Positions 1 through 10,424 of a DNA stretch of 64,000 nucleotides are shown here, one piece after another. The stretch covers positions 1-64,000 of the forward strand of contig CAYJBY010000016.1 of assembly GCA_964368645.1 (NCBI GenBank), written 5' to 3'. Each line of letters begins with the position of its first letter. Within the stretch, counting starts at the first letter, position 1. The notes beneath the pieces are model-generated. The model had not been told where the DNA came from, made no database searches, and saw only the letters and a list, made by a program, of their open reading frames with translations. The DNA is from JAEDHM01 sp964368645. Lineage in GTDB: Bacteria > Bacillota > Clostridia > Christensenellales > CAG-1252. The position numbers and the translations under genes are program-made.

Positions 1-2091
1 AGCGCGGTTTTCACCGGCGGCGCAGTGCTTAGCTATGACAAAGCCGATTCCGTCTCCCTGACGGTTCGTCCTACTGCAATATCTGCGGCAAACGCCATTT
101 ACGGCGAGGGCGCGACTCCCTCGGATTGGAGCGTCAGCGGCGGTAATATCGTCCTGAAAGCGGCTTTTCTTAAGAGCTTAACCGCAGGCTATCACACCTT
201 CCTGCTGAAAGGCAGCACGGATACCGAAATTATCAAGGTGCTGATAAGCGATACCGAAGCCAAGCCCTACGGACTGTACCTTAACTACGACAGAGCTTAT
301 CCCTCGGTCAAGGTGGATTTTGACTGCGACTGCGGCGGTTCTCACTCCGTAAAACTGGACGGCGGATCTTACGAGAACTACACCGACCAGAATTTCAGCC
401 TGTCTAAGACTGCGGCGCACTCCCTGACGGTTAGGTGTGCAGACGGCGCGGAAAGCACCCTTGCGGTTGCCGCTCCCACCTGCGCGTCATCTTATTTTAA
501 TTCCTCATTCAGCGTCAACGGCGAGACCTACGATTATTACATTGATACCGTAGAGGCGTTCGGCGCATTGATGCAATATTTGATTTTCCTGCCTTATACG
601 GAACAGACGAGCGGAGATTACGCGGTTATCAATAGCCTGCGCGTAGCCTTCGGCGGCGAGGTTAAGACAATGGTTTCGGCGAATAGAGGACAGGAGCTGT
701 TGCAATCGGCAAGCAAGCTGACTTCAAGTATGATGTCAAGCAGCAGTGAATATGTAAGCGCAGGCGGCGATGCGTTCGACGTTTACGTTAAGATTACGGC
801 TACGCCGCAATCGGAATACCAAAGCGGTATGGAATCCAAGGTACTTTTAGACGACAGGGAACTGCTCGTCAGCGGTGACAGAGCCTCCGATTATGAGGAC
901 TTTGCAATTAACTCATACACAAAAACTCAACTTGTACACAGCATTTTGGAGTTGGATTCCCTTCCCTTCGGAGTCAAACCGCTATTCGATAACACCGCTT
1001 CCAGCCTTTCGGCAAAGGCGGTCTATAACGCGGCGAAGGAAGTTTGCCGCACTTATGCAACAGACGCTATGAGCGACTACGATAAGGCTCAGGTATTTTA
1101 TAGTTGGCTCGCGGTCAACGTCACTTACGACGATTACGCAGTGTTACTGCTTAACGTACAGAATGCGGTGAGTCTAACCTCAAGCGTAAGCGCGGCTCGC
1201 AACGCGATTATCCAGAACGTAATGACGAAATCTCCGCTATACTCGGTTTTGTCGCAAGCCTACAATGCCGCAACACTGGCGGAATTGAAAAACATTATCT
1301 CTGCGGAAGCGGATTCTATATCGGTGCTTACCGCCACGGCGGAGGAGCAGGAGCTGTTGGAACTAAACGACGCTTTGCAAGCAATCACTGCGCTGAACAC
1401 CGCGAAAAGCGCGATACTCGATACGCTGTTCAAGACCGCTCCCTTATACTCGCTGCTTAATCCCTGTTATCAGCAAAGCACCCAGTTGGAGATTTACAAT
1501 TCCTTGGTCAAAACCCTTAAAAAACTCCGTTCCTTCTATTTGGACGGCGCGTTCATAGACAAAATCGCCGTGTGCGACGGTATAGCCAGCGCGTTTAGAC
1601 TGATGTGCAGTATTGAGGGTATAGAGTGTATAGAAGTAAGCGGTTATGCAGGCGAATCCCACGCTTGGAACAAGGTCTTTATCGCAGGGGAATGGTATCT
1701 TGTAGATCCCACTTGGGCGATAAGCGGCAAATACGTCAGTCACAAATACCTTTTGATTCCCGACAGCCAAGTTTTGATGGAAGGCAGACAGGAGTACAAC
1801 GCGGACGGCGCAATTTCAATAGACGTTGTGGCGACGGGAGATAATAATTACTACGACAATACCTATCTTTCCGCCGACGTTAATTTGAATATCGATTCGG
1901 TTAGCGAACTGCAAAAGGTCGTAAAATATTACAGGGACAATAATATGAAAACCGTGGAAATATACTATGACGTATCCGCTAATACCTTAACTAATCAGTT
2001 GAGGGATACGGTATTGAAAAACCTCGGAATATACGGCAGTTATTCGATTAGCAACAACGGAGAAGGCGTATATATAATCAAGCTTCCGTAA
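1..2091 (+). CDS. Exported protein with transglutaminase-like domain (5' end outside window)
   Basis: The reading frame is open back to the first base of the window, so the N-terminus is missing; a GTG at 25 is only an internal codon. The first ~75 residues look like a carbohydrate-binding X2-type beta-sandwich (a guess from the pattern of a strand-rich segment ending in a leucine-rich strand and GYHTFLLKG). The C-terminal third is a transglutaminase-like domain: the Cys of VCDGIASAF (codon at 1573), the His of ESHAWNKV (1660) and the Asp of LVDPTW (1705) form the expected Cys-His-Asp triad. The middle contains an alanine-rich helical insertion (about 1140-1520) that splits the core between YDDYA and the catalytic Cys. 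Such proteins in Clostridia are usually secreted surface proteins of unknown substrate. It ends just before a strong terminator. Confidence 0.85.
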   Translation, partial: SAVFTGGAVLSYDKADSVSLTVRPTAISAANAIYGEGATPSDWSVSGGNIVLKAAFLKSLTAGYHTFLLKGSTDTEIIKVLISDTEAKPYGLYLNYDRAYPSVKVDFDCDCGGSHSVKLDGGSYENYTDQNFSLSKTAAHSLTVRCADGAESTLAVAAPTCASSYFNSSFSVNGETYDYYIDTVEAFGALMQYLIFLPYTEQTSGDYAVINSLRVAFGGEVKTMVSANRGQELLQSASKLTSSMMSSSSEYVSAGGDAFDVYVKITATPQSEYQSGMESKVLLDDRELLVSGDRASDYEDFAINSYTKTQLVHSILELDSLPFGVKPLFDNTASSLSAKAVYNAAKEVCRTYATDAMSDYDKAQVFYSWLAVNVTYDDYAVLLLNVQNAVSLTSSVSAARNAIIQNVMTKSPLYSVLSQAYNAATLAELKNIISAEADSISVLTATAEEQELLELNDALQAITALNTAKSAILDTLFKTAPLYSLLNPCYQQSTQLEIYNSLVKTLKKLRSFYLDGAFIDKIAVCDGIASAFRLMCSIEGIECIEVSGYAGESHAWNKVFIAGEWYLVDPTWAISGKYVSHKYLLIPDSQVLMEGRQEYNADGAISIDVVATGDNNYYDNTYLSADVNLNIDSVSELQKVVKYYRDNNMKTVEIYYDVSANTLTNQLRDTVLKNLGIYGSYSISNNGEGVYIIKLP

Positions 2092-2150
2092 GAGCCGCAA
2101 GGTAAAACTTGACAAGCTAATATCGCCGTACTTAGGTAACGGCAAATAGA

Positions 2151-2186
2151 AAAAAGTCGGATATCACTGAGATATTCCGACTTTTT
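2151..2186 (+). terminator. Rho-independent terminator
   Basis: AAAAAGTCGGA pairs with TCCGACTTTTT, with an inner TATC/GATA extension, followed by T-rich sequence. It lies 60 bp after the transglutaminase gene. The A-run on the other arm means it could also act on the minus strand behind the glucosidase gene. Confidence 0.85.
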
Positions 2187-2385
2187 GTTTGGCGAACGGT
2201 TAAGCCTGATACGCCGAAATGTTTTATTAGTTCGTTATGCCTTAGTATTATGATGCGGTTATGCGTCTACATAGTCATTAATACCTTTTTGCTTTTCAGC
2301 GTTCTAACCGTGCGGTCGGACGTAATCCTGTCACGACCTACCGTGCCGCTAATCGCTAATCGAGAAAATCAAGCGTTATCGGATA

Positions 2386-4083
2386 TTATTTGACGTAATA
2401 CACTAACGCCTCATAAGGCTTTAAGGTCATATTCGCAAGAGGTCTTTCACCGGGATAGCTGCTGAGTAAGAGCTCGCTTTGATTGAAAGCCAGAGTTGCG
2501 GGAATGTGGAACGCCGCTTCCTTGTTCTTGAAGTTGCAGATAACCAAAAGCGTCTCGCCCTTGTAACTGCGCTCGTAAACGAAGATATCTCCGCGGCGGG
2601 GATAATACTCCTTGTAGGTACCGTTTTTGATGACCTCGGAATAGGTGTCCTTGCGAAGTGCGATGAGTTTTTTATAGAAATTAAGAACGCTGTTTTCGTC
2701 TTTTTCTTCGGTGGCTACGTTGATTTCCTTATAATTGGGATTAACGAGAATCCAAGGCTTCGCCTCGGAAAAGCCTGCGTTTTCGGTTGTATCCCATTGC
2801 ATAGGCAGTCTGCCCAGGTCGCGGCTTCTCTTGTTCATAATCGCCATAAAGATGGGCTTCATAAAGGGAACGTACTTAAGCATATTCCAAATATTAAGCG
2901 CAAGAGGATCCTGCATTTCTTCGATTTTGGTGAACTTATAATTGGTCGCGCCCAGTTCCTGTCCCTGATAGACGTAGGGCGTACCCTGCAAAAGCTGATA
3001 GGATACGGCAAGCATTTTCGCCGCTTCGGCACGATGCTCGCCGAACTTGCCTGTGAACCGTCCTAAACTGCGGATTTGGTCGTGATTTTCGTAATATAGG
3101 CTGTTCCACGCCTTGCCGAAAAGCTCCTTCTGCCACTTGCTCTGAACCTTTTTGAATTTGCGGAGGTTAAAGCCTATGGGGATAATCTGCATAAACATAT
3201 CCGTTTCCACGTGCTCAAACATAAACACGGTGTCCAGCTCCTCTCTGCCCTCGCCTGTGTAGAGTAACGCTTCCTCAAGATTGACGTTAGCGGCCTCTCC
3301 CACCGTCATACAGTCGTACTTGGAAAGCACGTTGTTATACAGCTCGTGAAGGTACTCGTGGATATGAGGACCGTGGGTAAACAGCTCGTCGCCCCTTATG
3401 CCGGGACGCCATTTCGCATTGGGAATCGTGCCGTCGGGAAGGACGGTCTTGGAAATATAGGTGATAACGTCGCAACGGAAGCCGTCCACGCCTAAGTCAA
3501 GCCAGAATTTCACAAGGTCCGCGACCTCTTGCCTGACCTTGGGGTTATCCCAGTTAAGGTCGGGCTGTTTTTCCGCCCAAAGGTGCATATACCATTCGCC
3601 TGTGGTCTCGTCGTATTTCCACGCCGAACCGCCGAAACGGGAAGTCCAGTTATTGGGAGGACGCTTGCCGTTTTTACCTCTGCCCTTACGCCAAATATAG
3701 TAATCGCGGTAGGGGTTGTCCTTGCTTTTGCGGCTCTCCTTGAACCAGTAATGCTCGTCGGAGGTGTGGTTGACCACCAAGTCCATTATCAGACGGATAC
3801 CTCTCTCGTGCATACCTGAAAGCATCTCCTTCCAGTCGTCGAGAGTGCCGAAATCCTCCCATATATCACGGTAATCGCTAATATCGTAGCCGTTATCCGC
3901 GCCGGGTGACTTGTAGCAGGGGGAGAGCCAAACCGCGTTGATGCCAAGCTCCTTGAGGTAATCCAGCTTTTGGATAATGCCCTTGATGTCGCCCATACCG
4001 TCGCCGTTGCTGTCCTTAAAACTGCGGGGATAAATCTGATAAATAACCGCGTCCTTATACCATTTGGTTTTAACGGAATCCAT
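2386..4083 (-). CDS. malL: Oligo-1,6-glucosidase / alpha-glucosidase (GH13)
   Basis: Cytoplasmic alpha-glucosidase that would release glucose from the non-reducing end of isomalto-oligosaccharides or similar alpha-glucosides. All GH13 signatures are visible in the 565-residue product: QIYPRSFKDSNGDG near residue 16, DLVVNHTSDEH (101-111), GVDGFRCDVI with nucleophile Asp205, TVGEAANV with acid/base Glu263, and ENHDQIR with Asp335. Valine directly after the nucleophile is the residue associated with alpha-1,6 preference in this subfamily (family knowledge). Length matches MalL-type enzymes. The start chosen is ATG at 4083, which has GGAGG five bases upstream; a TTG four codons earlier lacks a site. 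It has no transport partner next to it and stands alone, convergent with the gene at its left and divergent from the large surface protein at its right. Confidence 0.93.
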   Translation of the reverse strand: MDSVKTKWYKDAVIYQIYPRSFKDSNGDGMGDIKGIIQKLDYLKELGINAVWLSPCYKSPGADNGYDISDYRDIWEDFGTLDDWKEMLSGMHERGIRLIMDLVVNHTSDEHYWFKESRKSKDNPYRDYYIWRKGRGKNGKRPPNNWTSRFGGSAWKYDETTGEWYMHLWAEKQPDLNWDNPKVRQEVADLVKFWLDLGVDGFRCDVITYISKTVLPDGTIPNAKWRPGIRGDELFTHGPHIHEYLHELYNNVLSKYDCMTVGEAANVNLEEALLYTGEGREELDTVFMFEHVETDMFMQIIPIGFNLRKFKKVQSKWQKELFGKAWNSLYYENHDQIRSLGRFTGKFGEHRAEAAKMLAVSYQLLQGTPYVYQGQELGATNYKFTKIEEMQDPLALNIWNMLKYVPFMKPIFMAIMNKRSRDLGRLPMQWDTTENAGFSEAKPWILVNPNYKEINVATEEKDENSVLNFYKKLIALRKDTYSEVIKNGTYKEYYPRRGDIFVYERSYKGETLLVICNFKNKEAAFHIPATLAFNQSELLLSSYPGERPLANMTLKPYEALVYYVK

Positions 4084-4211
4084 TGTTGCCTCCAAAAAAA
4101 TAATCTATTTATCATTCTACCATAAACGGAAAAAGTTGTCAATATGGGCACGAGCGTAAGGCGGATATTTCCGCAACTGCCGCCGTGTCGAATTTCAAAG
4201 ATAATTTTCTA

Positions 4212-4240
4212 TTGCATTGTGCGCGTGGGCGTGATATAAT
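4212..4240 (+). promoter_or_regulatory. Sigma70-type promoter for surface protein operon
   Basis: TTGCAT, 17-nt spacer, TATAAT. The AAGGAG Shine-Dalgarno at 4258-4263 and the ATG at 4274 follow downstream. Confidence 0.75.
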
Positions 4241-4273
4241 ATATAATACCTAAGTATAAGGAGATATACGCCT

Positions 4274-7200
4274 ATGCGTAAAAAAGCATTATTGCTTATA
4301 CCGTTACTGGTGTTTGCCGTTGCGCTATTGTTCGGCGGTACAGCTATCGGCGCGTTAGCCGATCCGAATCCGGAATCAATCGTGTATTACGATAATTTTT
4401 ACACAGACAGTAGCTGTAAGGGGCAATACGAGGACCATTACGGTTTTCTTTTGGGCGACTTTATTTTCGGAAAATCGGACGACTGCGTTTGGTACGCGGC
4501 CGACGGTTCGATTTTTTTGAGAGGGAGATTAACCTCCGGCTCGGAAACGAAATTCGTCAAGGACTCAACAGGGGATTATTATCTCCGTATTTCCATTAAG
4601 GATAACGGCGTTTCCATAATCGGTGCGGACGGGAGAGTCAATACCCCCGTAACCGAGGGCTACGCCGAAAAATGGTATTCCGTCAACGGCAGCAGCGAGA
4701 TGACGCAGTACGTTCCCGAAGGCAATGTCTTGCCTTCCGGCACTAATATGGAAACGGCGGCGGCGGTCGTCGCCTGCGAAATCTATTCGGGCGCAGGTAG
4801 CCTTAGCTACGAAAATGCGATAGCCACACAGTATCAGGTTAATCTTCGCCTGCCTACAATGGGCGGATTCTTTGCGGTCAAAAACATCGATCCCGATAAC
4901 ATTCAGGGTACGCAGGGCGGACAGGTGCTTTATTACAGAGAGCTTTCCGATAGGCTCTGTCAGTACGGCGACCGTATTTTGGGCGACTTCGTAAGCGGCA
5001 GCGGTACCAACGACGGCACGGTAACTTTTGCCGTACAGCTAACGCAGAATATGGCGATAGTCAACGACGTCAACGGCGCATACACTCTCAAGATAACCTT
5101 TAAGGATAAGGATGGAGTGGCTATGGTAGATAGCGCAGGTGTGGTAACAGCCAAGCCCGGTCCTTACACAATCGGTACGCCTTCCTCCAAAATTACGGCT
5201 CAGCTTAAGGTGAATAACTCTTGGGCTACGGTTACTTTAACTAACGGCTCCTTGTCCGTTGAAAAAAGAAATATAAAAATTGCTCTTGACGTCACCGACG
5301 TTAAGAACGCAGATAACGAGGACGGCGCAGACAACGTAATCGACAGCACCGCGGAGTATCCCGTTCCCGTGAAACTGCTTAACGGCAATATCACCAAGGT
5401 TTACGGCGAGGCGGCATACGTTAGTCTTCCCTATACCGTACTCACAGGTTCCACTTACAAAGGATTTTACGACGGCGACCAGCTCGGTTCCTTGAGCTTT
5501 ACCAGCACAGGCAACGACGCTTTTGCCGCAGTGAAATACAACGGTGACAGCATCGTCGGTTATGACATTCTCCCCGGTAATTACGTTATCACGGGCGTAG
5601 GCGGCGTGGATAAGACGGAGTACTACAAGCTGGATCTCAGTTCATACTCTACTGTAAAATTCGTTGTTACGCCCAAGGAAATTCAAGCGGCTGGACTTAA
5701 CGCAGATAAGGCGGATATAGTCAGAAAGTTTGAATACAAGGCTTCCGGCGATTACGAGGAGGATTTTGCAGGTTGCTGTGAGCTGTTGAGCGGCGTCAAC
5801 GGCGAAACGCTTTCCCTTTGCTACGGCATTACCGACTATTCGCGCAAGCTCTCTTTCGAGGAAGGCGCATTAGTAGGATTTTTGCCCGTTACGCAGGTTG
5901 GGGGCAAATATGTTTGCGAGATTTTCGGCGAGTACAGCGTTTTCTGTACTTCCATTTCGGTTATCGGTGCGGATTCCGCGGCGGTTGCCGACGGAGATAA
6001 GAATTACGTCGTTACTTTTCCCGAGGTCAATTACGATATCGAAGACGCTGAGCATCGTCCTCATTCTACAATTACCATCGGCGTTAAAACTCTTTACCTT
6101 ACGGAGCCTTCGGCTATCGGAGTTCCCGAAGAGTATCGGACTTCGGTAATAGAGGTACCTCTTGACGTTCGTACCAAAGAATACGGCGTGGATTACGCTA
6201 ACGGCGTGGAATTTACCATAATAGTTGACGAAACTCCAGTGACGCTTAAGTTCCTGCTTGCGGACGAGGAACCCGTAGTGGACGATAACGGCAGACTTAA
6301 GGTCGGACAGACCTATGCTCTTAAGGTGGTAAGCGATGAAGAATGGGCGTTAAGCCCCTATCACGATATTTACCAAATCGAACTGCACGGTAGTTTCGTG
6401 CTTAACGTGGCAAAACGCAATTTGGTGTTTTCACGCGATTACGGCACCGAGTTTACTATGGAGTACGGCGACACGGCAACCCGTTGGAACGTGGACGTGG
6501 ACAACGGCTTGGGCGGCAAGGAGACCTTTGTAATAGGTATTGCCGCGGACAGCAGCTTGGTCGCGGTGGGACAGCAGGTGGAAATGTTGGTTTTCGACAA
6601 TAACGATCACGAGAATTTCAGACTGGTGGGTATGTCGGAAGGCGAGATAATGCAAGGTGACAAGCTGGACGTACCCCTGACGATTTCGCGCAGAGAGCTG
6701 GTAATTAAGCCCTGCTTTAAGAACAGTACAAGTACGGACGTTACCGTTAATTCAAGTGGGGATTACGTTCTGGAATACGGCGAAGAACAAGAGATTGACA
6801 ATAAGCTGTACTACTACGACAATACGAGCGGCGTGCCTGTGCTGACACCTTTTGAAGGCTATGACGTGAAAGCCCGTTGTTACTATGGAGCGCAAAGCAA
6901 CGGCTATCCTGTCCAGCAGAACGTGGGCAGATACGAGGTAGTTTACGTTATTTACGGCACCGACAGCGGCAATTATTATATCGGCGAAAATTCGCCTGAC
7001 GCGGAAACCGCGGTGATGGCAACCGCTATGGTCAGCATTATCAAACGCCCCGTTGCGGTGGAGTTTATATTCGCCGCAGGCAAGTCCTCAAAGGCGTTTT
7101 ACGATACCTATGAGCTTAGCGAAATAGGCAGTCCTACGATTGTGGGCTATGATGGCAGAAGCACAGGGATACTTTCACAATACGCGTCTGTAGTCAGACT

Positions 7201-8377
7201 AAAGACCTCTTGCGGCGGTCTGGTTTGGAACGCGGCGGTAGGCGTTTACCCTGTGAACTTCGAGTTGGACGGCACGACCAATAATTATACCAATTACGAG
7301 ATTAAGGCGACCTATCTGTACGGCGACAATTCCAAGACCGCTACGGTCAACGGTTTGACGGTCAGAGTCAGAACCACCGCCGAGATGAATAAGAACCCCA
7401 ACGCTCCGGCGAAGCCCAACGTGGGCACCGTCAACTCAACCTCTATAACCCTTAACCCACCTACCGGTTTGAAAACCGAATTTGCGGTGGAATACGGCTA
7501 CGGCACTTCTGCGGACGCTAGCACCTTTAGGTGGGCGAGTTCCCGCAGTATATCCAACTTGGTACAGGGAAAGAGATACTATTTTGCGGTAAGGTACGCG
7601 GCAACCTCCAATCAGAACGAGGCGAGCGGCGCGTCGGAGATTACCGAGCAGGTACTGAAGATAGACGATCCCACCTTCAAAAACACCTCCTCCGAGACAA
7701 CTGATTCCACGATAACCGTGTTCTTTAACTCCCGTCAGACGAAGTCGGGCGTAAGTTATAGCTTTTCGGGCACGGCGAAAGCCGGTAACAACAACTATTC
7801 GTCCGTCGGCGGAAGCGACGGCGAGTCCTTAGTATTTAACGAGCTGCCCGGCGGCGTAAGCTACAATATTACTTTAACCTGCACCTCCAGCGACGGCGCA
7901 AGCTCAAGCGCAACGCTTAATTCCGTTTGGACGCTTAACGCGGCTCCCGATATGACCGTTAGCAGTAACTACACCGTTACTTCGGGTACTTTGAAGTTTA
8001 ACAATATAAGCGCGGACGATCAGTACGAGTACCGTATGATAGCTAAGGACGCGTCAGAGGAGGAGCAGGAGCTGTTCTTCAGCGACGATACCAACTGGCA
8101 GGTTTATACCACTGATATCGCGGACTTGGACAGCGAAAAGTCCTATATAGTTGAGGTTCGTATCAAAGCCAATAGCAGCGGCGCGTACAACAACGGCGAC
8201 AAGGCAGGTATGATAACCAGATTCGAGATAACCACGGCTAACATTCACGCGATGGGCAACAACGTGGGCTTTATGGCTTTCGTGGCTTCGTATATGCTTT
8301 TAGGCTTAATAATTCTATCCGCAATACTGTTGATAATCGGCATAATGAGCTTTACTGCTCAGGTTAAGGTCAAATAA
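4274..8377 (+). CDS. Large cell-surface protein with MBG-like and Fn3-like domains
   Basis: 1,367 residues. A signal peptide (MRKK, hydrophobic core, probable cut after ALA at residue 29) leads into a long beta-rich ectodomain. Segments such as VYGEAAYVSLPY and the repeated phrases on GNYVITG and GRYEVVYVIYG resemble MBG/YDG-type adhesin repeats. From about residue 1040 to 1320 there are two or three fibronectin-III-like modules (NAPAKPNVGTVNSTSITL and similar). A single transmembrane helix at about 1333-1358 and a short KVK tail anchor it in the membrane; there is no LPXTG motif. It is followed after 15 bp by a membrane gene, so the two probably work together at the envelope. I infer adhesion or a structural surface role; the ligand is unknown. 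Confidence 0.8.
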   Translation: MRKKALLLIPLLVFAVALLFGGTAIGALADPNPESIVYYDNFYTDSSCKGQYEDHYGFLLGDFIFGKSDDCVWYAADGSIFLRGRLTSGSETKFVKDSTGDYYLRISIKDNGVSIIGADGRVNTPVTEGYAEKWYSVNGSSEMTQYVPEGNVLPSGTNMETAAAVVACEIYSGAGSLSYENAIATQYQVNLRLPTMGGFFAVKNIDPDNIQGTQGGQVLYYRELSDRLCQYGDRILGDFVSGSGTNDGTVTFAVQLTQNMAIVNDVNGAYTLKITFKDKDGVAMVDSAGVVTAKPGPYTIGTPSSKITAQLKVNNSWATVTLTNGSLSVEKRNIKIALDVTDVKNADNEDGADNVIDSTAEYPVPVKLLNGNITKVYGEAAYVSLPYTVLTGSTYKGFYDGDQLGSLSFTSTGNDAFAAVKYNGDSIVGYDILPGNYVITGVGGVDKTEYYKLDLSSYSTVKFVVTPKEIQAAGLNADKADIVRKFEYKASGDYEEDFAGCCELLSGVNGETLSLCYGITDYSRKLSFEEGALVGFLPVTQVGGKYVCEIFGEYSVFCTSISVIGADSAAVADGDKNYVVTFPEVNYDIEDAEHRPHSTITIGVKTLYLTEPSAIGVPEEYRTSVIEVPLDVRTKEYGVDYANGVEFTIIVDETPVTLKFLLADEEPVVDDNGRLKVGQTYALKVVSDEEWALSPYHDIYQIELHGSFVLNVAKRNLVFSRDYGTEFTMEYGDTATRWNVDVDNGLGGKETFVIGIAADSSLVAVGQQVEMLVFDNNDHENFRLVGMSEGEIMQGDKLDVPLTISRRELVIKPCFKNSTSTDVTVNSSGDYVLEYGEEQEIDNKLYYYDNTSGVPVLTPFEGYDVKARCYYGAQSNGYPVQQNVGRYEVVYVIYGTDSGNYYIGENSPDAETAVMATAMVSIIKRPVAVEFIFAAGKSSKAFYDTYELSEIGSPTIVGYDGRSTGILSQYASVVRLKTSCGGLVWNAAVGVYPVNFELDGTTNNYTNYEIKATYLYGDNSKTATVNGLTVRVRTTAEMNKNPNAPAKPNVGTVNSTSITLNPPTGLKTEFAVEYGYGTSADASTFRWASSRSISNLVQGKRYYFAVRYAATSNQNEASGASEITEQVLKIDDPTFKNTSSETTDSTITVFFNSRQTKSGVSYSFSGTAKAGNNNYSSVGGSDGESLVFNELPGGVSYNITLTCTSSDGASSSATLNSVWTLNAAPDMTVSSNYTVTSGTLKFNNISADDQYEYRMIAKDASEEEQELFFSDDTNWQVYTTDIADLDSEKSYIVEVRIKANSSGAYNNGDKAGMITRFEITTANIHAMGNNVGFMAFVASYMLLGLIILSAILLIIGIMSFTAQVKVK

Positions 8378-8392
8378 TAGGGAGGGACCCTT

Positions 8393-9802
8393 ATGGATAA
8401 GTTTATAGACATAATTAAGAATTTTAATTTCGCTGTTGCTTTCAATCAGCTTTCCAATGAGCAAATGATAATGGCGGCATTGCTGTTTTTGCTTGCTTTG
8501 CTGGCAGGTTTCTTCTTCGGCGGCGCGGCGTTTTACATTTCCGGCGTTCGCAAGGGCAAAAAGCTGGTTAAAAACAAAAAGAACTTTACAGCGGCTGATT
8601 TGGCGTATCAAAAGCGCGAGCAGGAGAGCCTTGACAAGATGTTCGACGAGGAGGAGATTCTCGCTAAGGACGTTATCGTAGGCGATCCCGAACTGGAGTT
8701 CCCCGAGGACACGCTGACCTTGGAAGTGGAAGCCACGTCAGGCGACGTTGTTCCCGATAACGCAGGCTTGATAATGGAAGAGGTTTCTCAAGTTGAAACT
8801 GAAGGCGGAGAGAAGAGCGAGGGTATTATCGCAGAGTTGGAGGACGAGGAATTCTGCCGCTTGGCGGAAGAGCGCCGCGCCAACGTGCCTGTTCTAACCC
8901 GTGACGAGCTGCTGTTGTACGCAGAATCCCTGCGTACCTTCGGACGCGTATCCACCGTTCGCCGCTCTAAGAGCGTATCCTACGACAAGGTTCAGATCAG
9001 CGGCAATACCTTTATGGTGGTTTACGAGCGTAAATCCACTGCTATTCTTTTACTAAGACTCCACACAGGCACCGCGGCTAAGCTAAAAGCCAAAATCGGC
9101 GACTGTATTTGCGCAGAGCCCAGCGTAGGCGAGGATTGGTACAGCTGTGTATTCGAGCCTAAGAAGGAAATTGCGGCTCTTATGATGACTACCGTAAAGA
9201 TGGCGTATAAGTACGTTTTCTCAAAGGAGTTTTATAAGGACGTCAACGGCAAGATTATCTGCAACGAGGAGCTTACCACTCAAAAGGAACAGTCTCTTAC
9301 CTTGTCCTTAGTACAGTACGATTATACTACCCACGCCAAGGCGGTTGCGCTGTCCAACATCATTGACGAGCAGTACCATATCGATTACTTCAGCAAGAGC
9401 GAAATCTGCGAGTTCGCCGAGGAACAGCTTAACGATATAGTTCCCACCAACATTAACTTAAGAGCAGGTAACAAGCCTGCCACCTTAAAGGCGGAAAATC
9501 ATATGTACTGTATCGTTTACGAGCGCGCAGGTATAGTTAAGGTTATTTTCCGTGCCGATGACGAGTACGTGGATATGCAGCGTAATCTGCACCATAATAT
9601 TTGCGAATCCGCTTTCCCCGCTTCCAGAGACTGGACTTGGTACAGTGCGGTAATAGACCAAACCTATTCGCAGGATATGGTTAAAGACTTAATCCGTTAC
9701 AGCTACGAATACGTGACAAGCGTTCACGAGCTTGCACCTACTGCCGTTGAGGAGGATACCTCCGCTAAGAAGAAAAAGGCGAAAAAGACCAAGAAAAAGT
9801 AA
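8393..9802 (+). CDS. Single-pass membrane protein with two YjbR-like repeats
   Basis: 469 residues, unrecognised as a whole. One transmembrane helix at about 25-50 is followed by a basic patch and an acidic linker. The rest holds two related ~110-residue modules (about 170-283 and 337-446). Both contain a strand reading VVYERKS or IVYERAG, a W-Y pair (DWYSCVFEP, WTWYSAVID), and a final helix (MMTTVKMAYKYVF, MVKDLIRYSYEYV). This resembles the MmcQ/YjbR fold, whose end reads like SYELV; the match is by eye and uncertain. The C-terminus is a lysine run. It is the second gene of the surface-protein operon and starts 15 bp after it with GGAGGG upstream, so it may be the cytoplasmic partner of that protein. 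Confidence 0.75.
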   Translation: MDKFIDIIKNFNFAVAFNQLSNEQMIMAALLFLLALLAGFFFGGAAFYISGVRKGKKLVKNKKNFTAADLAYQKREQESLDKMFDEEEILAKDVIVGDPELEFPEDTLTLEVEATSGDVVPDNAGLIMEEVSQVETEGGEKSEGIIAELEDEEFCRLAEERRANVPVLTRDELLLYAESLRTFGRVSTVRRSKSVSYDKVQISGNTFMVVYERKSTAILLLRLHTGTAAKLKAKIGDCICAEPSVGEDWYSCVFEPKKEIAALMMTTVKMAYKYVFSKEFYKDVNGKIICNEELTTQKEQSLTLSLVQYDYTTHAKAVALSNIIDEQYHIDYFSKSEICEFAEEQLNDIVPTNINLRAGNKPATLKAENHMYCIVYERAGIVKVIFRADDEYVDMQRNLHHNICESAFPASRDWTWYSAVIDQTYSQDMVKDLIRYSYEYVTSVHELAPTAVEEDTSAKKKKAKKTKKK

Positions 9803-9828
9803 TCTGCATTCCTTTTAATTAACAACGC

Positions 9829-9856
9829 AAAAAGCTCCGAATATCGGAGCTTTTTT
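9829..9856 (+). terminator. Rho-independent terminator
   Basis: AAAAAGCTCCGA, four-base loop ATAT-type centre, CGGAGCTTTTTT. It closes the two-gene surface operon. A near copy of the same stem lies at 10425-10454. Confidence 0.9.
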
Positions 9857-10424
9857 GATAACAGGACGCGCAGAATATGCAGGCGGAACCTGTGCCTTTG
9901 GTTATTCGCAACGCGCCCACCACGAAAACGAGTCAATCGTAAAATAGCCTTAAGTATATCTCCGCGTAGCCGAGTCAACGGTAATAGTATCCTTAAGCAT
10001 ATCTCCGCATAGGCGATTTAACCGTAATAGTATCTATATCTATATCCAATAGCGGTTTGTCAAACCCCACAGCCGATACCCACCAACCACCGAAAAGGGG
10101 TATTCCCGTTCCAATACACTCTAGCAACCGCCTAAAACAATTTTTCGATACCCACTAATCGCCGAAGCTTTAATCGTTAAGAACAATCAATAAGAACAAT
10201 CAATAAGAACAATCGCTAAGAACAAGCAACAAAAACAAGCAGAAAAATCAAAATACGATTCTACCACAAAGAACAGGTGTTTCCGTTCCGATATAATCTC
10301 TAACAGTTATTAACACTCTCTTGAATACTTAATTCTGGTTTTTATTTGTCGCATTCTGTTTTTGTTTTTGCCGCCAATAAAGGATTGTGTAATTAACCCT
10401 AAACACCTGCCAGCAAAAAGGCAA
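9857..10424. other. Intergenic spacer of degenerate repeats
   Basis: No gene seen on either strand. The stretch holds imperfect duplicates: TATATCTCCGCGTAGCCGAGT near 9954 is echoed by CATATCTCCGCATAGGCGA near 9999, and GGTAATAGTATC recurs near 9980 and 10023. A 13-bp tandem repeat sits at 10178-10229. This looks like eroded repeat DNA, not regulatory sequence. Confidence 0.5.
10178..10229. repeat. Tandem repeat, 4 x 13 bp
   Basis: Four consecutive units of TAAGAACAATCAA, the first two exact and the last two with one or two changes. Confidence 0.85.
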
